The notes below the pieces were generated by a model. The model had not been told where the DNA came from. It made no database searches and worked only from the letters and a program-made list of their open reading frames with translations. From the NCBI RefSeq assembly GCF_900312745.1, contig NZ_OMPD01000014.1:310001-374000 (forward strand): a stretch of 64,000 nt of DNA, read 5' to 3'. Both the position numbers and the translations under genes were made by a program. Origin of the DNA: Aquimarina sp. AU58. Its GTDB lineage: Bacteria; Bacteroidota; Bacteroidia; Flavobacteriales; Flavobacteriaceae. Shown here in pieces: positions 27,868 to 38,388 of this stretch (position 1 is its first letter; every line of letters starts with the position of its first letter).

Positions 27868-28344
27868 ATGTATTTAAAAGATTTTGAAATTAGATGGAAT
27901 GATATTGATGCAAATCGTCATTTGGCGAATAAAGCATATATAGAATTTGCAGCACATACCCGAATGTCTTTTTTAACAGAGAAGGGCTTTGATCAACGTC
28001 TTTTAGGTAAGTTTAATATTGGCCCTGTCGTATTTTATGAGCATATTTATTACTTTAAAGAAGTGTTTTATGGTAGACCGGTAAAAGTTTCTTTAGAAAT
28101 TTCGGGATTAAGTGAAGATGGAAAATTTTTTGAGTTTAGACATAAATACTATGATTATAAAGGGCGAAATTTTGCACAATGCGAAATGATGGGTGCCTGG
28201 ATGGATTTAAATACTCGAAAGTTAATTGCACTTCCCAAAGAAATACACCAACTATTAGATGCTGTAGAACGACCAGAAGATTTTAAGGTACTTACCAAAG
28301 AGGATACAAGAAAATTCGCTAAAACTCCGGTAGATTTAGAATAG
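27868..28344 (+). CDS. Hotdog-fold acyl-CoA thioesterase
   Basis: With the start at 27868 it has 158 residues, the normal size for a 4-hydroxybenzoyl-CoA thioesterase-like protein. The active-site region RWNDIDANRHLANKAYIEF carries the catalytic Asp and the H-x-x-N loop of YbgC/FadM-type enzymes. It hydrolyses acyl-CoA thioesters in the cytosol; the natural acyl chain is unknown. The in-frame ATG at 27781 would add a hydrophobic stretch without family support and precedes the TATTTTTG box. It converges on the EamA transporter gene with a 2-bp gap. Confidence 0.9.
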   Translation: MYLKDFEIRWNDIDANRHLANKAYIEFAAHTRMSFLTEKGFDQRLLGKFNIGPVVFYEHIYYFKEVFYGRPVKVSLEISGLSEDGKFFEFRHKYYDYKGRNFAQCEMMGAWMDLNTRKLIALPKEIHQLLDAVERPEDFKVLTKEDTRKFAKTPVDLE

Positions 28345-28346
28345 GT

Positions 28347-29243
28347 TTAAGAGGTTATCTTTTTAGGAGGTTTGGTAACCAGATATACGCCCAAAAAAAC
28401 CAATAGTGCAGATATTATTTTAACTGTATTTAGCGTATCTGCACCCATTAGCATGGCAAAACTAATTGCTAATAGGGGTTGTAAATAAATGAATGCCGCA
28501 ATTGTAGAAGCTCTTAAATGTCTTAGGGCAAATATATTTAACAAATAGGTAAGAAATGTAGTTGCTACGACAACGAAAATCATTTTCCAGATTACCTCAT
28601 AAGGTAATGAACTCCATGTTACTTCACTAAATTCTGAAATGGTAAGCGGAAAATTAATAATAACACCTAGTAAGAAAAACCATTTCATTAAAGTAATAGA
28701 ATGATACTTGGCTGTCAAGGGTTTTACCAATACTAAATAGATAGCATATGAAGCTGCATTGATAATAAATAAAGCATTTCCTAATGGGATGTTTGGAGCA
28801 TCCTGACGTATTTCGGAACCAAAAAGGATAAGACCCAGCGCTCCCGAAAAACCTAGAAAAATACCAATAGTTCTTAAAATAGTAATTTTTTCTTTTATAA
28901 AAAAAGCAGATAAAATAAACACCAAAATAGGAGAAATGGTGATCATTACAGAACTGTTGATAGGTGTTGATAATTGCAATCCTTTAAAAAACATAAGCAT
29001 GTTGATTGCCATTCCAAATACAGTACAAGCAACTACCCTTGGCCAATCATTGCGTTCTATTTTTTGTTTTGGCGCCCATATAGATGCAAGCCAAAATAAT
29101 AGTGCAGCACCAACTACACGTAATAAAATAAAGCCAAATGGTTTGATATAGATAGGCATAACACCTTTGGCCACAGTATGGTTTATGCCATATATCAAAC
29201 TGGCACCAAATGCAGCCAGTAATGCAGCAGTTCTTTTATCCAT
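28347..29243 (-). CDS. EamA/DMT-superfamily transporter
   Basis: The ATG at 29243 gives a 298-residue protein with ten predicted membrane helices in two EamA repeats (each about 140 residues), beginning MDKRTAALLAAFGASLIYG. A longer start at 29306 would add 21 non-hydrophobic residues and deeper overlap. This class exports amino acids, nucleotide sugars or other metabolites; substrate is unknown. The start overlaps the stop of the ArsC-like gene by 8 bp, so the genes form an operon. Confidence 0.9.
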   Translation of the reverse strand: MDKRTAALLAAFGASLIYGINHTVAKGVMPIYIKPFGFILLRVVGAALLFWLASIWAPKQKIERNDWPRVVACTVFGMAINMLMFFKGLQLSTPINSSVMITISPILVFILSAFFIKEKITILRTIGIFLGFSGALGLILFGSEIRQDAPNIPLGNALFIINAASYAIYLVLVKPLTAKYHSITLMKWFFLLGVIINFPLTISEFSEVTWSSLPYEVIWKMIFVVVATTFLTYLLNIFALRHLRASTIAAFIYLQPLLAISFAMLMGADTLNTVKIISALLVFLGVYLVTKPPKKITS

Positions 29244-29589
29244 TAATGGCAATACTGGCCTGTTCGACCACTTTTTTGCTGTTTCCGACAAAGATTTTAT
29301 CATCAATAATGATTACCGGTCGTTTTAAAAAGGTATAATGATCTAAAATTAATTTTTTATAACCCTCTTCAGATAAATTCTGATTTTTAAGATCCCGCTC
29401 TTTGTATAACCGTGCTCTTTTACTAAATAAAGCCTCATAGTTTCCAGCTAATTCATACATTTCTTCAATTTGCTCTGTGGTAATGGCTTCGTTTTTAATG
29501 TCTTGTAAAATGAAATCTGAAGATGGATTTAACTCATTTAAAATGCGTCTGCAAGTATCGCAAGTAGACAAATGATATATTTTTTTCAC
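29236..29589 (-). CDS. ArsC/Spx-family thioredoxin-fold protein
   Basis: A 117-residue protein with the CDTC motif at 10-13 (HLSTCDTCRR). The conserved Arg lies in HYTFLKRPVIIIDDKIFVG, as in the ArsC/Spx/YffB family, of usual length. Family members are glutaredoxin-like reductases or stress regulators. No arsenic genes (arsB, acr3, arsR with arsenic context) lie nearby, so arsenate reduction is not supported. It overlaps the EamA gene by 8 bp. Confidence 0.88.
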   Translation of the reverse strand: MKKIYHLSTCDTCRRILNELNPSSDFILQDIKNEAITTEQIEEMYELAGNYEALFSKRARLYKERDLKNQNLSEEGYKKLILDHYTFLKRPVIIIDDKIFVGNSKKVVEQASIAING

Positions 29590-29627
29590 AGTTGATTATT
29601 TTAAGTGTCAAAATCATCACAAAGGAA

Positions 29628-29679
29628 ATTCATTTCACAATTAAAACTCATATTTTTAGCTAAAAATTATGAAATGAAT
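29628..29679. repeat. Nested inverted repeats upstream of the ArsC-like gene
   Basis: Outer arms ATTCATTTCA (29628-29637) and TGAAATGAAT (29670-29679) enclose a perfect 16-bp palindrome ATTTTTAGCTAAAAAT (29652-29667). The structure lies in the 204-bp spacer between divergent genes and could be an operator pair or a transcript leader structure. Confidence 0.6.
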
Positions 29680-29793
29680 CACAACGATCATGTTGTTACT
29701 AAATGATATGATCATTGGTACATTCTATACTCGTGCTAATTACAGTGAGAGTATGACTTTTTTAAAAACAATAAAATTAAATATATAAACGCC

Positions 29794-30258
29794 ATGCAAG
29801 ATCCAATAACAATTACTCGTGTCAATCGAAAAATGTTAGAAAAAATGTTAGATAGTTATTCTTTAGACCAATTAAATGAAGTGCCTGAAGGATTTAAAAA
29901 CAATTTGATCTGGAACATTGCACACGTGGCGGTAACCCAACAATTATTAGTGTATAAATTGAGTGGATTACCAATGATGATTGACGACGAAATGGTAGAT
30001 CTGTATAGAAAAGGAACAAAGACAGAACGGCCAGCTACCGCAGAAGAAGTGTCAGAAATAAAGAAGCTTTTATTTACAACATTAGATAAAACAGAAAAGG
30101 ATCTTAGTAATGATATTTTTAAAAATTACAATGATTACGAAACTAGTACCGGATTTATATTAAAATCTGTTGAAGATGCAATGAATTTTAATAACTATCA
30201 CGAAGGGATTCATTTAGGATATATTTTGGCACTTAGAAAAGCTATACAATCGTCTTAG
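29794..30258 (+). CDS. Cytosolic DinB-family protein
   Basis: A 154-residue four-helix DinB-fold protein without a signal peptide. Metal-ligand histidines can be placed in NLIWNIAHVAVTQQ and NNYHEGIHLGYIL. It is shorter than and distinct from the exported DinB protein at 12.7 kb. The family includes bacillithiol/mycothiol-type transferases and many unassigned members; nothing in the neighbourhood tells more. Confidence 0.87.
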   Translation: MQDPITITRVNRKMLEKMLDSYSLDQLNEVPEGFKNNLIWNIAHVAVTQQLLVYKLSGLPMMIDDEMVDLYRKGTKTERPATAEEVSEIKKLLFTTLDKTEKDLSNDIFKNYNDYETSTGFILKSVEDAMNFNNYHEGIHLGYILALRKAIQSS

Positions 30259-30391
30259 ATTTTTTAAAAATGCGATTTATATAGTATTTTTCACAAAATA
30301 TGTTAAACATATACTTTTCTTAATCATGAAAGAAATATTCTTAATAACTTTCACTTAAAACCTAAGATAGCTATAACTTAAAAATAAAATC

Positions 30392-30970
30392 ATGGAAAAA
30401 GGAATTAAAATTAGCATAATATTACTGTTGTTTTTTTGTATTGCTTGTAGTTCTGATGATGACAAATTATATGGCCCAGAGGCAGTAGAGTCTAATTTCA
30501 AAATGAATAATAAGGTGTATTCGACACCCTTTGGGCATTATCAAAAAGATAATTCTGTAAATAATGTAGAAGATAGATATGTGATATTTCTTTTTAATAT
30601 TGATTTGATACCAATTACCGAGGAAGATGGAGGCATCCTTTGTTCTTCTCTTTCAGATTTAAATCAAGGTATTACTATTTATCTAAATTCTAGTGAGGAT
30701 AATATTCTTGCTCCTGGGAATTATAAATATACTAATGATTCTTCTGCGAATTCTGGTTTCACAGGAACTGTATTTCATGATGCACATGTGGAAGGAGATT
30801 TTTGCGAAACTATTGAGGTGAATCAGTTGGAGATATCTGGAGGAGAGTTTACGGTATCAAAAAATGAATATATATATACCATTACGTATATCTTTACCTC
30901 AAATGATATTACTATTAAAGGCTCTTATCAAGGAGAATTAAGGGAAACTACATTTAGTAATTTGTTATAA
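30392..30970 (+). CDS. Lipoprotein of unknown function
   Basis: A 192-residue protein with an SPII signal peptide (LLFFCIAC, Cys about 20) followed by SSDDD, the acidic +2 segment that Bacteroidota use to send lipoproteins to the cell surface. The mature part is beta-rich and Asn/Asp-rich with no domain I recognise. It converges on the DUF3298 lipoprotein gene; a weak ACTCCT/AGGAGT hairpin (30985-31005) lies between the two stops. Confidence 0.75.
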   Translation: MEKGIKISIILLLFFCIACSSDDDKLYGPEAVESNFKMNNKVYSTPFGHYQKDNSVNNVEDRYVIFLFNIDLIPITEEDGGILCSSLSDLNQGITIYLNSSEDNILAPGNYKYTNDSSANSGFTGTVFHDAHVEGDFCETIEVNQLEISGGEFTVSKNEYIYTITYIFTSNDITIKGSYQGELRETTFSNLL

Positions 30971-31025
30971 ATAAATTTAGAATAACTCCTAATATTCATA
31001 GGAGTAAAATGTTATAACTTCCTTC

Positions 31026-31805
31026 TTATTGAATTACAACAGCAAAAAACGAGACAACCTCTTCCTTATTCAATCTTAATTCTATAGGCCCCTCTGCATA
31101 GGAGTTGATTTCATATTGATTGTAATAGAGTACCACCTCTTTGTCTGTAAACCCTATAGCCGAAGGTAAGCTGTAAGTATCATTTTCAAAAAAGAAACCT
31201 GTACTATTAATCGATTCGTCTTCTGGGATTTTATGTTGTGTTCTAAAGATTTTTTCTGCATAATCTTCAAACTCATCATAATTTTTAAATAATGCTTTAT
31301 TCGAAAATTGTTTCCCTGTCTTGGTGTCAATATTGAGATAAGAAACTGTACTATTTCCATGAGCACCACCAGTAAATATATAAGAATCCATTAGGACAGA
31401 GAGTAAACTTTGACATCGAAAACTAAGCTCACAATCAATAGAAGCTTCATAAGGAATAATTTCTTCAGGGAATTCTTCACTAATATTTTGATATGAACTA
31501 TTAAATTGAGAGATCGCTTCTTTCAGAGTTGGTGCTGATGTGTTTTCGCCAATATTCAAAATAGAACAAGCAGCATTTTCTATTTCTTTATTAATAGTAG
31601 TGGCAATTGGGGTGTCATCAACAGTTTTTAGTAAATTGATCTCTAAAGAAGCGCAATCGACATTTTTGCAATCAAGAAGAGTATCTACAGTAAAATTTTG
31701 TTTTTCAAAAGTGAAAGATTCTGTATGGTCGCAGCTATATAATCCCAAAAAAATTAGTAGCAAAAGAATGAATTTTGACTTCGTGTTAGTTTTTGTGTTA
31801 ATCAT
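31026..31805 (-). CDS. DUF4163/DUF3298 (PdaC-RsiV-like) lipoprotein
   Basis: A 259-residue protein with a lipoprotein signal (LIFLGLYSC, Cys about 25). The mature part has the DUF4163 region (about 40-130) and the DUF3298 region with TGGAHGNSTVSYLNID and the late NQYEINSYAEGPIELRL motif. This pair occurs in PdaC deacetylase accessory regions and RsiV-like proteins that bind glycan or lysozyme. There is no catalytic deacetylase domain here, so a ligand-binding role at the envelope is the most that can be inferred. Confidence 0.85.
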   Translation of the reverse strand: MINTKTNTKSKFILLLLIFLGLYSCDHTESFTFEKQNFTVDTLLDCKNVDCASLEINLLKTVDDTPIATTINKEIENAACSILNIGENTSAPTLKEAISQFNSSYQNISEEFPEEIIPYEASIDCELSFRCQSLLSVLMDSYIFTGGAHGNSTVSYLNIDTKTGKQFSNKALFKNYDEFEDYAEKIFRTQHKIPEDESINSTGFFFENDTYSLPSAIGFTDKEVVLYYNQYEINSYAEGPIELRLNKEEVVSFFAVVIQ

Positions 31806-31850
31806 CTACTAAAGGTATTCGACGAAATATGATTAGAACGAATTAAATCA

Positions 31851-31858
31851 TACATTTG
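31851..31858 (+). promoter_or_regulatory. -7 promoter box TACATTTG for the cystathionine synthase gene
   Basis: An exact TAnnTTTG match 60 bp before the start of the PLP enzyme gene. No TTG is found at the expected -33 spacing. Confidence 0.5.
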
Positions 31859-31918
31859 TCCCGTTTTTCAACATAAAACGACCAAGTTAATTTATTCTTG
31901 TTAAAAACTAATAAATAG

Positions 31919-33058
31919 ATGAAATTTAACACTAAAACAATTCACGGAGGACAGAAACACGATCCGGCTTATGGTGCCGTTATGCCTCCGATATATCAGA
32001 CATCTACATACGCTCAAACCACTCCGGGAGGACATAAAGGTTTTGAATATAGCAGAACGCATAATCCAACAAGAAAAGCATTAGAAGATTCTTTTGCCAG
32101 TATCGAAAATGGAAAATTTGGACTTGCTTTTGGATCGGGACTTGCTGCCATAGATGCAGTAATCAAATTATTGAAACCTGGTGATGAGGTTGTTTCTACT
32201 AATGATTTATATGGAGGAACGTATCGTTTGTTTACTAAAATCTTTGAAGATTTTGGAATTAAGTTTCACTTTATAGGGATGGAAAATGCAGATAAAGTAG
32301 AAGATTATGTAAATGAGAATACGAAATTAATATGGGTTGAAACACCTACCAACCCTATGATGAATATTATTGATATTAAAGCCATAGCTGCAATATCAAA
32401 AAAACATAATCTTTTATTGGCTGTAGATAACACTTTTGCTACTCCATATTTGCAAAGGCCTTTGGATCTTGGTGCCGATATTGTAATGCATAGTGCTACC
32501 AAATATTTAGGAGGGCATAGTGATGTGGTTATGGGAGCATTGATCGTAAAAGACGAAAAACTGGCAGAGCGACTTTACTTTATTCAGAACGCAAGTGGTG
32601 CTGTTTGTGGACCACAAGATAGTTTTTTGGTGTTAAGAGGAATCAAGACCTTACATATACGTATGCAACGACACTGTGAAAATGGTGAAGCCATTGCAAA
32701 ATATTTGAAGAATCATCCTAAAATAGAAAAAGTATACTGGCCAGGTTTTGAAGATCACCCTAATCATGAAGTTGCCAAAACACAGATGGATGGTTTTGGA
32801 GGTATGATTTCTTTTGTTACTAAAGGAAGTGATTATGATAGTGCAATTAAGATCGTAGAGAATCTAAAATTTTTCACTTTAGCAGAATCTCTTGGAGGAG
32901 TAGAAAGCCTTGCAGGACATCCTGCAAGTATGACACATGCTTCAATACCAAAAGAAGAACGAGAGAAAACAGGAGTAGTTGATTCTTTAATTAGATTAAG
33001 TGTCGGAATAGAAGATGTTAATGATCTCATTGCAGATCTCGAACAAGCTATTGGATAG
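31919..33058 (+). CDS. Cystathionine gamma-synthase family PLP enzyme
   Basis: A 379-residue PLP-dependent trans-sulfuration enzyme. The PLP lysine is K195 in HSATKYLGGHSD, and the phosphate-binding region (SGLAAID) and a DNTFATPYLQRP motif are all present. It is full-length for the Cys/Met metabolism PLP family. This sub-branch catalyses cystathionine gamma-synthase or gamma-lyase reactions (metB/mccB), which sequence alone does not separate; the SLGGVESLAGHPASMTHA segment is shared by both. It is followed by gdhA after 103 bp with its own promoter. Confidence 0.93.
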   Translation: MKFNTKTIHGGQKHDPAYGAVMPPIYQTSTYAQTTPGGHKGFEYSRTHNPTRKALEDSFASIENGKFGLAFGSGLAAIDAVIKLLKPGDEVVSTNDLYGGTYRLFTKIFEDFGIKFHFIGMENADKVEDYVNENTKLIWVETPTNPMMNIIDIKAIAAISKKHNLLLAVDNTFATPYLQRPLDLGADIVMHSATKYLGGHSDVVMGALIVKDEKLAERLYFIQNASGAVCGPQDSFLVLRGIKTLHIRMQRHCENGEAIAKYLKNHPKIEKVYWPGFEDHPNHEVAKTQMDGFGGMISFVTKGSDYDSAIKIVENLKFFTLAESLGGVESLAGHPASMTHASIPKEEREKTGVVDSLIRLSVGIEDVNDLIADLEQAIG

Positions 33059-33085
33059 CCTAATTATTAAATTAAAAAAATAAAC

Positions 33086-33113
33086 TTGTTTTTTTAGGAA
33101 TATCATATATTTG
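33086..33113 (+). promoter_or_regulatory. Promoter of gdhA (TTG-N17-TATATTTG)
   Basis: TTG at 33086-33088, a 17-bp spacer and TATATTTG at 33106-33113 give the full Bacteroidota sigma-ABfr-type promoter, 48 bp before gdhA. It is the best-matching promoter I found in the window. Confidence 0.7.
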
Positions 33114-33158
33114 GCGTGATATTTCAACCTATAGATAAGAATCTATTAATTCAATTAA

Positions 33159-34505
<1,347 letters not shown>

Positions 34506-34526
34506 ATAAGATTTATTTTATAAGCA

Positions 34527-34558
34527 AAAGCCGTTTAGAGAAACCTCTAAACGGCTTT
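34527..34558 (+). terminator. Intrinsic terminator of gdhA
   Basis: Arms AAAGCCGTTTAGAG (34527-34540) and CTCTAAACGGCTTT (34545-34558) pair perfectly around an AAAC loop, 21 bp after the stop. The U run is short. Confidence 0.85.
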
Positions 34559-34683
34559 GTTGTTGATTAAAAGAATATTTAACCCCGATTATGCATTTCG
34601 TTTCCTATAAATTATGTTATCCATGAATCAAGTGTAAGGATGATATCATTTTGTTATGTATTTTTATAGTTAAATTGGTTCTT

Positions 34684-35211
34684 ATGAAGCATGCTGGTCT
34701 TTTCTTTTTTTTAGTGCTATTAATCTCATGTGGAGTCACACATACGATTTATGATTATGATGAACAACAGGATTTTTCAATATATAAGACCTATGCTTTT
34801 TATCCAGAAATGAGTTCTGGGCTTAATGATTTGGACCAAAAACGATTATTGATGGTAGCAGAAACTGTTATGCAAAGTAAAGGGTTTACCAAATCTGAAA
34901 CTCCGGATATTTATATGAATTTTAAGACGATTATTAATAAAGCACCTTCACGTAATAGTATTGGAGTAGGAGTTGGTAGTGGTAGCGGTGGTGTTAGTAT
35001 CGGTGTAGGAGGATCTATTCCTATTGGCGGACCAGAAACTTTTCTTGAACTTACTATTGATTTTGTCGATGTAAAAAAAGATGAATTGGTATGGCAGGCG
35101 ATTGCCGAGAAGAGGTTTTATCCTAATGCCTCGCCAGACGCACGTACCAATTTCTTTCAAAAAATTATTGAAAAATCCCTGGTTAAATATCCGCCTAAGC
35201 ATAAAGAATAA
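34684..35211 (+). CDS. DUF4136 lipoprotein
   Basis: The ATG at 34684 is chosen because it opens a lipoprotein signal (HAGLFFFLVLLISC, Cys about 15); the in-frame ATG at 34651 adds a second hydrophobic stretch. The mature 160-residue protein has the DUF4136 hallmarks: an early DYDEQQDFSIYKTYAFYP segment, a Gly/Ser-rich linker (GVGVGSGSGGVSIGVGG, about 90-110) and the LVWQAIAEKRFYPN strand. It is an outer-envelope protein of unknown function, very common in Bacteroidota. It lies 30 bp upstream of recO. Confidence 0.85.
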   Translation: MKHAGLFFFLVLLISCGVTHTIYDYDEQQDFSIYKTYAFYPEMSSGLNDLDQKRLLMVAETVMQSKGFTKSETPDIYMNFKTIINKAPSRNSIGVGVGSGSGGVSIGVGGSIPIGGPETFLELTIDFVDVKKDELVWQAIAEKRFYPNASPDARTNFFQKIIEKSLVKYPPKHKE

Positions 35212-35241
35212 GATTACCTTTTTATTTATTTTCGATTTATA

Positions 35242-35961
35242 ATGATAATCAACTCACCAGCAATAGTAATACATTCCTTACGATATAGTGAAGCAGACCT
35301 GATTGTTTCATTGTTTACGAAAACGAGTGGGTTACGCTCTTATTTACTAAAAGGAGTTTTAAAATCTAAACGAGGAAAAATCAGAGCATCATTATTTCAA
35401 CCACTCACCTTATTAGAAATACAAGCTTTTCATAGAGATAAAGGCTCTTTAGAGAGAATTAAAGAGGCCAAAATAAAAACAATTTATAAATCGTTACATA
35501 CAGATTTTGTAAAAGGGACATTGGTGTTTTTTATTTCTGAAGTACTTAAGAACTCTATACAAGAAGAAGAAACGAATACAGATCTATTCGAATATATTGA
35601 AACCGCTTTAATGTGGCTAGATACACATGATACTATTGGTAATTTTCATATTACATTTTTAACCAAGCTTACCCAATATCTTGGCTTTTATCCAGATGCC
35701 CCTCATGCAGAATCAGACTATTTTAATATGCAGGAAGGCGTTTTTCAATCTATCAGTAGTAATATATATTGTGTAAGCGGAGATCAGGTAAAATTATTTA
35801 AACAATTTTTAGGCACAACATTTGAGGCAAGTATGGATATTAAACTATCGAAGAACACACGAAGTGATATTCTAGCTATGCTATTAGTATATTTTGAACT
35901 ACATTTGCACGGTTTTAAGAAGCCGAAATCACTTTCAGTTTTAAACGAAATTTTTAATTAA
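35242..35961 (+). CDS. recO: DNA repair protein RecO
   Basis: A 239-residue recombination mediator that, with RecR and RecF, loads RecA onto SSB-coated DNA. The N-terminal OB-fold starts SPAIVIHSLRYSEADLIVSLFTKTSG, followed by SLFQPLTLLEIQ and the helical C-terminal domain. The four zinc cysteines of many RecO proteins are not present, as is common in Bacteroidota. It is followed after 4 bp by the TonB-dependent receptor gene on the same strand, an arrangement often seen in this phylum. Confidence 0.93.
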   Translation: MIINSPAIVIHSLRYSEADLIVSLFTKTSGLRSYLLKGVLKSKRGKIRASLFQPLTLLEIQAFHRDKGSLERIKEAKIKTIYKSLHTDFVKGTLVFFISEVLKNSIQEEETNTDLFEYIETALMWLDTHDTIGNFHITFLTKLTQYLGFYPDAPHAESDYFNMQEGVFQSISSNIYCVSGDQVKLFKQFLGTTFEASMDIKLSKNTRSDILAMLLVYFELHLHGFKKPKSLSVLNEIFN

Positions 35962-35965
35962 GATA

Positions 35966-38371
35966 ATGCGGTTATTTATATTTCTTTTATTGACTATGTT
36001 TTTTGCATTGCCTTGTAATGCTCAAAAAATTACAATACTTAGTACGGTAAATAACCAGCCTATTCCTAATGTAGCTATTTACAATAAGATTAAATCTAAG
36101 AGTGCGATAACTGATTTTGATGGAGTGGCTGATATTTCTGCATTTTCTGATACCGAAATCCTATATTTTACTCATATCTCGCATTTAGGGATAAGTATAA
36201 TTAAATCTAAAATACCAAAATCACGTTCTGTATATTTAAAACCAGATGAAAACCAACTTTCTGAAGTCGTTATTTCGGTATCAAAATGGGAGCAGGAACA
36301 AAAAGAAATTACACAAAAAATTGTAAGTATTTCTTCTAATGATATTGAATTGTCTATGCCACAAACATCTGCAGATCTTTTACAAAGTAGTGGACAGGTC
36401 TTTATTCAAAAAAGTCAGTTAGGAGGAGGAAGCCCCATTATTAGAGGTTTTTCTACCAATCGATTACTGCTCACGGTAGATGGAGTGAGAATGAATACCG
36501 CAATATTTAGAGGAGGAAATGTGCAAAATGTAATATCGGTTGACCCTTTTACTGTTGATAGAACAGAGGTAATATTAGGACCAGGCTCTGTTGTATATGG
36601 AAGTGATGCAGTAGGAGGAGTAATGAATTTTTATACAGCGCAACCTAAGTTTGCTGTAAACAGTAAGAATAAACTAAGTGGTAATGCACTTATCAGATAT
36701 GCCAGCGCCAGTAATGAAAAAACAGGACATGTTGATTTTAATATTGGATTGGAGAAGTGGGCATTTTTAACCAGTGTAAGCTACACAGATTTTGATGATT
36801 TAAAAATGGGAAGTCATGGTCCCGATGATTATTTGAGAAATGAATATGTAGAAACCATAAACGGAGAAGATATTGTTATACAAAACGCTGATCCTGAAAA
36901 ACAAGTGTTTACAGGGTATGATCAGATCAATTTGTTGCAGAAAATTCGTTTTATGCCTAACGAGAAATGGGATTTTAATGCCAATCTTATCTATACAGAG
37001 ACATCTGATTATCCGCGTTATGATCGCTTGATTAGAAAGAGGGATGGAAATTTAAGATCTGCCGAGTGGTTTTATGGACCACAACTCTGGTTTATGGGTA
37101 ACCTACAGGTATCACATAAATCAAAAAGCAAGCTGTATGATAAAATGAAAATCACTGCAGCGTATCAATATTTTGAAGAAAGTAGAAATGATCGCAATTT
37201 TGGTAGTGATATTTTAGAAAGAACCCAGGAACAGGTAGATGCTTACTCATTAAACTGGGATTTTGAAAGAAAATTTAACGATAAGACTACTCTGTATTAT
37301 GGATTAGAGTATGTATTAAATCAAGTGTATTCTGATGGGTCTGAACGTAATACTATTACTAATGTTATTGAAGACGCACCCTCTAGATATCCCGATGGAT
37401 CTACTTGGCAATCGATAGCAGCATACCTTAGTATAAAGCATAAGTTAAGTGAGAAACTAAGATTTCAAGGAGGATTAAGATATAATAGAATCATCTTATA
37501 TTCAGAATTTGATGACAAGTTTTTTGATTTTCCATTTACCGAAGCAAATATCGATACCGAAGCCTTGACGGGCACTGCGGGATTAAGTTGGTTTCCTAAT
37601 GATATGATACAATGGAAATTGAATTTATCTACAGCCTTTAGAGCACCTAATATTGATGATGTTGGTAAGATTTTTGATTCAGAACCAGGCTCTGTTGTAG
37701 TGCCTAATCCAGACATAAAATCTGAATATGCGTATAATGGTGAAATAGGAGTGAAATTAAATTTTGATAAAAATTTATCTATAGATCTGTCGACGTATTA
37801 TACATATCTTGAAGATGCATTAATACGAAGAGACTATAACCTAAATGGGCAAACAGAAATCGATTTTGGAGGAGAACTAAGTAACGTACAAGCTATTCAG
37901 AATGCAGCAAATGCAAGAGTATATGGCTTTGAGGCTGGATTAGAATATAGGTTTTTTGAAAATTTTAAACTAATATCTAAGTATACTTTTGTTGGAGGAG
38001 AAGAAGAATCTGATGATGGTACTACTGCTCCTTCAAGACACGTTTCTCCTCAGTTTGGGACTACTCAGGTAAGTTATATGTTACCTAAATTTACAATTGA
38101 TGCTTTTGCAGTGTATAATGGAGAGTTTAGTTATGAAGACCTGGCTCCTTCTCAACAAAACAATGATTTCTTGTATGCCAAAGATAAAGATGGGAATCCA
38201 TATTCTCCATCCTGGTATACATTTAACCTTAGAACACAATATCAAGTAACAAAAAATATAAAAGGTATATTATCGATAGAAAATATTACCGATCAACGAT
38301 ACCGTCCTTATTCTTCTGGTATTGTTGGTGCAGGAAGAAATTTTATTCTATCAGTAAAATATACGCTTTAA
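35966..38371 (+). CDS. TonB-dependent outer-membrane receptor
   Basis: An 801-residue outer-membrane receptor. A signal peptide (1-20, ending PCNAQ) leads to a carboxypeptidase-like N-terminal domain (about 21-95, ITDFDGVADIS), then the plug (about 110-235, with PIIRGFSTNRLLLTVDGVRMN and VVYGSDAVGGVMN) and a 22-strand barrel ending in NFILSVKYTL with a C-terminal hydrophobic residue. The RGGNVQNVISVDPF segment resembles haem/haemoglobin and siderophore receptors, but the ligand cannot be fixed. It lies 4 bp after recO, so it is probably cotranscribed with that gene and not tightly iron-controlled from a local promoter. Confidence 0.92.
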   Translation: MRLFIFLLLTMFFALPCNAQKITILSTVNNQPIPNVAIYNKIKSKSAITDFDGVADISAFSDTEILYFTHISHLGISIIKSKIPKSRSVYLKPDENQLSEVVISVSKWEQEQKEITQKIVSISSNDIELSMPQTSADLLQSSGQVFIQKSQLGGGSPIIRGFSTNRLLLTVDGVRMNTAIFRGGNVQNVISVDPFTVDRTEVILGPGSVVYGSDAVGGVMNFYTAQPKFAVNSKNKLSGNALIRYASASNEKTGHVDFNIGLEKWAFLTSVSYTDFDDLKMGSHGPDDYLRNEYVETINGEDIVIQNADPEKQVFTGYDQINLLQKIRFMPNEKWDFNANLIYTETSDYPRYDRLIRKRDGNLRSAEWFYGPQLWFMGNLQVSHKSKSKLYDKMKITAAYQYFEESRNDRNFGSDILERTQEQVDAYSLNWDFERKFNDKTTLYYGLEYVLNQVYSDGSERNTITNVIEDAPSRYPDGSTWQSIAAYLSIKHKLSEKLRFQGGLRYNRIILYSEFDDKFFDFPFTEANIDTEALTGTAGLSWFPNDMIQWKLNLSTAFRAPNIDDVGKIFDSEPGSVVVPNPDIKSEYAYNGEIGVKLNFDKNLSIDLSTYYTYLEDALIRRDYNLNGQTEIDFGGELSNVQAIQNAANARVYGFEAGLEYRFFENFKLISKYTFVGGEEESDDGTTAPSRHVSPQFGTTQVSYMLPKFTIDAFAVYNGEFSYEDLAPSQQNNDFLYAKDKDGNPYSPSWYTFNLRTQYQVTKNIKGILSIENITDQRYRPYSSGIVGAGRNFILSVKYTL

Positions 38372-38388
38372 CATTATAGAATAGGGAT

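Noticed and set aside
29236-29589. Arsenate-resistance function of the ArsC-like protein
   Set aside because: No arsenite pump or arsenic-specific regulator is nearby; ArsC/Spx-fold proteins are often unrelated to arsenic.
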